A stretch of DNA of 5,233 nucleotides from an uncultured Ruminococcus sp. (GTDB lineage: Bacteria; Bacillota; Clostridia; Oscillospirales; Ruminococcaceae): NCBI GenBank assembly GCA_945876405.1, contig CAMCOJ010000181.1:1-5233 (forward strand), written 5' to 3'. The translations under genes and the position numbers were made by a program. This document shows, piece after piece, positions 5,189 through 5,233 of this stretch; the first letter of the stretch is position 1, and each line of letters opens with the position of its first letter. The notes under the pieces were generated by a model. It worked only from the letters and a program-made list of their open reading frames with translations. It was not told the DNA's origin and made no database searches.

Positions 5189-5233
5189 CTGTCTCTTATA
5201 CACATCTGACGCTGCCGACGATACTCCTTGTGT
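5189..5233. other. Illumina Nextera i5-side adapter (library artefact, not genomic)
   Basis: Synthetic sequence in reverse-complement orientation. The Tn5 mosaic end CTGTCTCTTATACACATCT is at 5189-5207, the Read 1 adapter arm GACGCTGCCGACGA at 5208-5221, and TACTCCTT at 5222-5229 is the reverse complement of index AAGGAGTA (S507/N507). GTGT at 5230-5233 begins the P5 oligo complement. The match is exact. Translation in the cysteine synthase frame continues through it as CLLYTSDAADDTPC, a false C-terminus. Confidence 0.98.

Noticed and set aside
1..5233. Composite Tn5/IS50-like transposon bounded by 19-bp inverted mosaic ends
   Set aside because: The mosaic ends are joined to Illumina adapter arms, indices and P5/P7 pieces, and there is no transposase gene. 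They come from library preparation.

Overview
This window is a complete short assembly contig bounded by sequencing-library adapters, not a natural stretch with natural ends. Positions 1-45 and 5189-5233 are Illumina Nextera (Tn5) adapter plus index sequence. The biological insert is 46-5188. Both outermost genes are therefore cut by the library, not by evolution.

The insert looks like a chromosomal piece of a low-to-moderate-GC Gram-positive anaerobe, probably a Clostridia member of the Ruminococcus/Oscillospiraceae kind. The reasons are very AT-rich intergenic DNA, strong purine-rich Shine-Dalgarno sequences, sigma-A-like promoters, GTG and TTG starts, and protein sequences that resemble that group from memory. 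No database search was possible, so the taxon is an inference.

Layout: (1) 46-226, minus strand: the first 60 residues of a flavin reductase-like FMN-binding protein, with its own promoter at 269-297. (2) 303-389, minus strand: a possible 28-residue peptide gene with an excellent ribosome binding site but no recognised product. (3) 390-692: AT-rich spacer with a plausible promoter for the next gene. (4) 693-1661, plus strand: a sodium/calcium-type antiporter of the CaCA family with two clear alpha repeats. (5) 1707-1746: a bidirectional terminator separating it from the convergent (6) PAP2-family membrane phosphatase, 1772-2317, minus strand, TTG start. (7) 2318-2552: a divergent control region with one extended -10 promoter facing each way and a near-perfect 56-bp inverted repeat between them. 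(8) 2553-4304, plus strand: argS, arginyl-tRNA synthetase, followed by a strong terminator at 4322-4358 and immediately by a promoter at 4360-4388. (9) 4449-5188, plus strand: a cysteine synthase-family PLP enzyme whose C-terminus is lost into the adapter.

The genes appear to be independent single-gene transcription units. Each has its own promoter, and the two complete plus-strand genes end in terminators. They share no obvious pathway: redox flavin enzyme, cation transport, lipid phosphate hydrolysis, tRNA charging and sulfur amino acid metabolism. I see no CRISPR array, defence system, phage, insertion sequence, tRNA or rRNA, and I do not think the window contains an undescribed multi-gene system. 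The items most worth a second look are the adapter-made false proteins at both ends, the large dyad between the argS and PAP2 promoters, and the 28-residue ORF.
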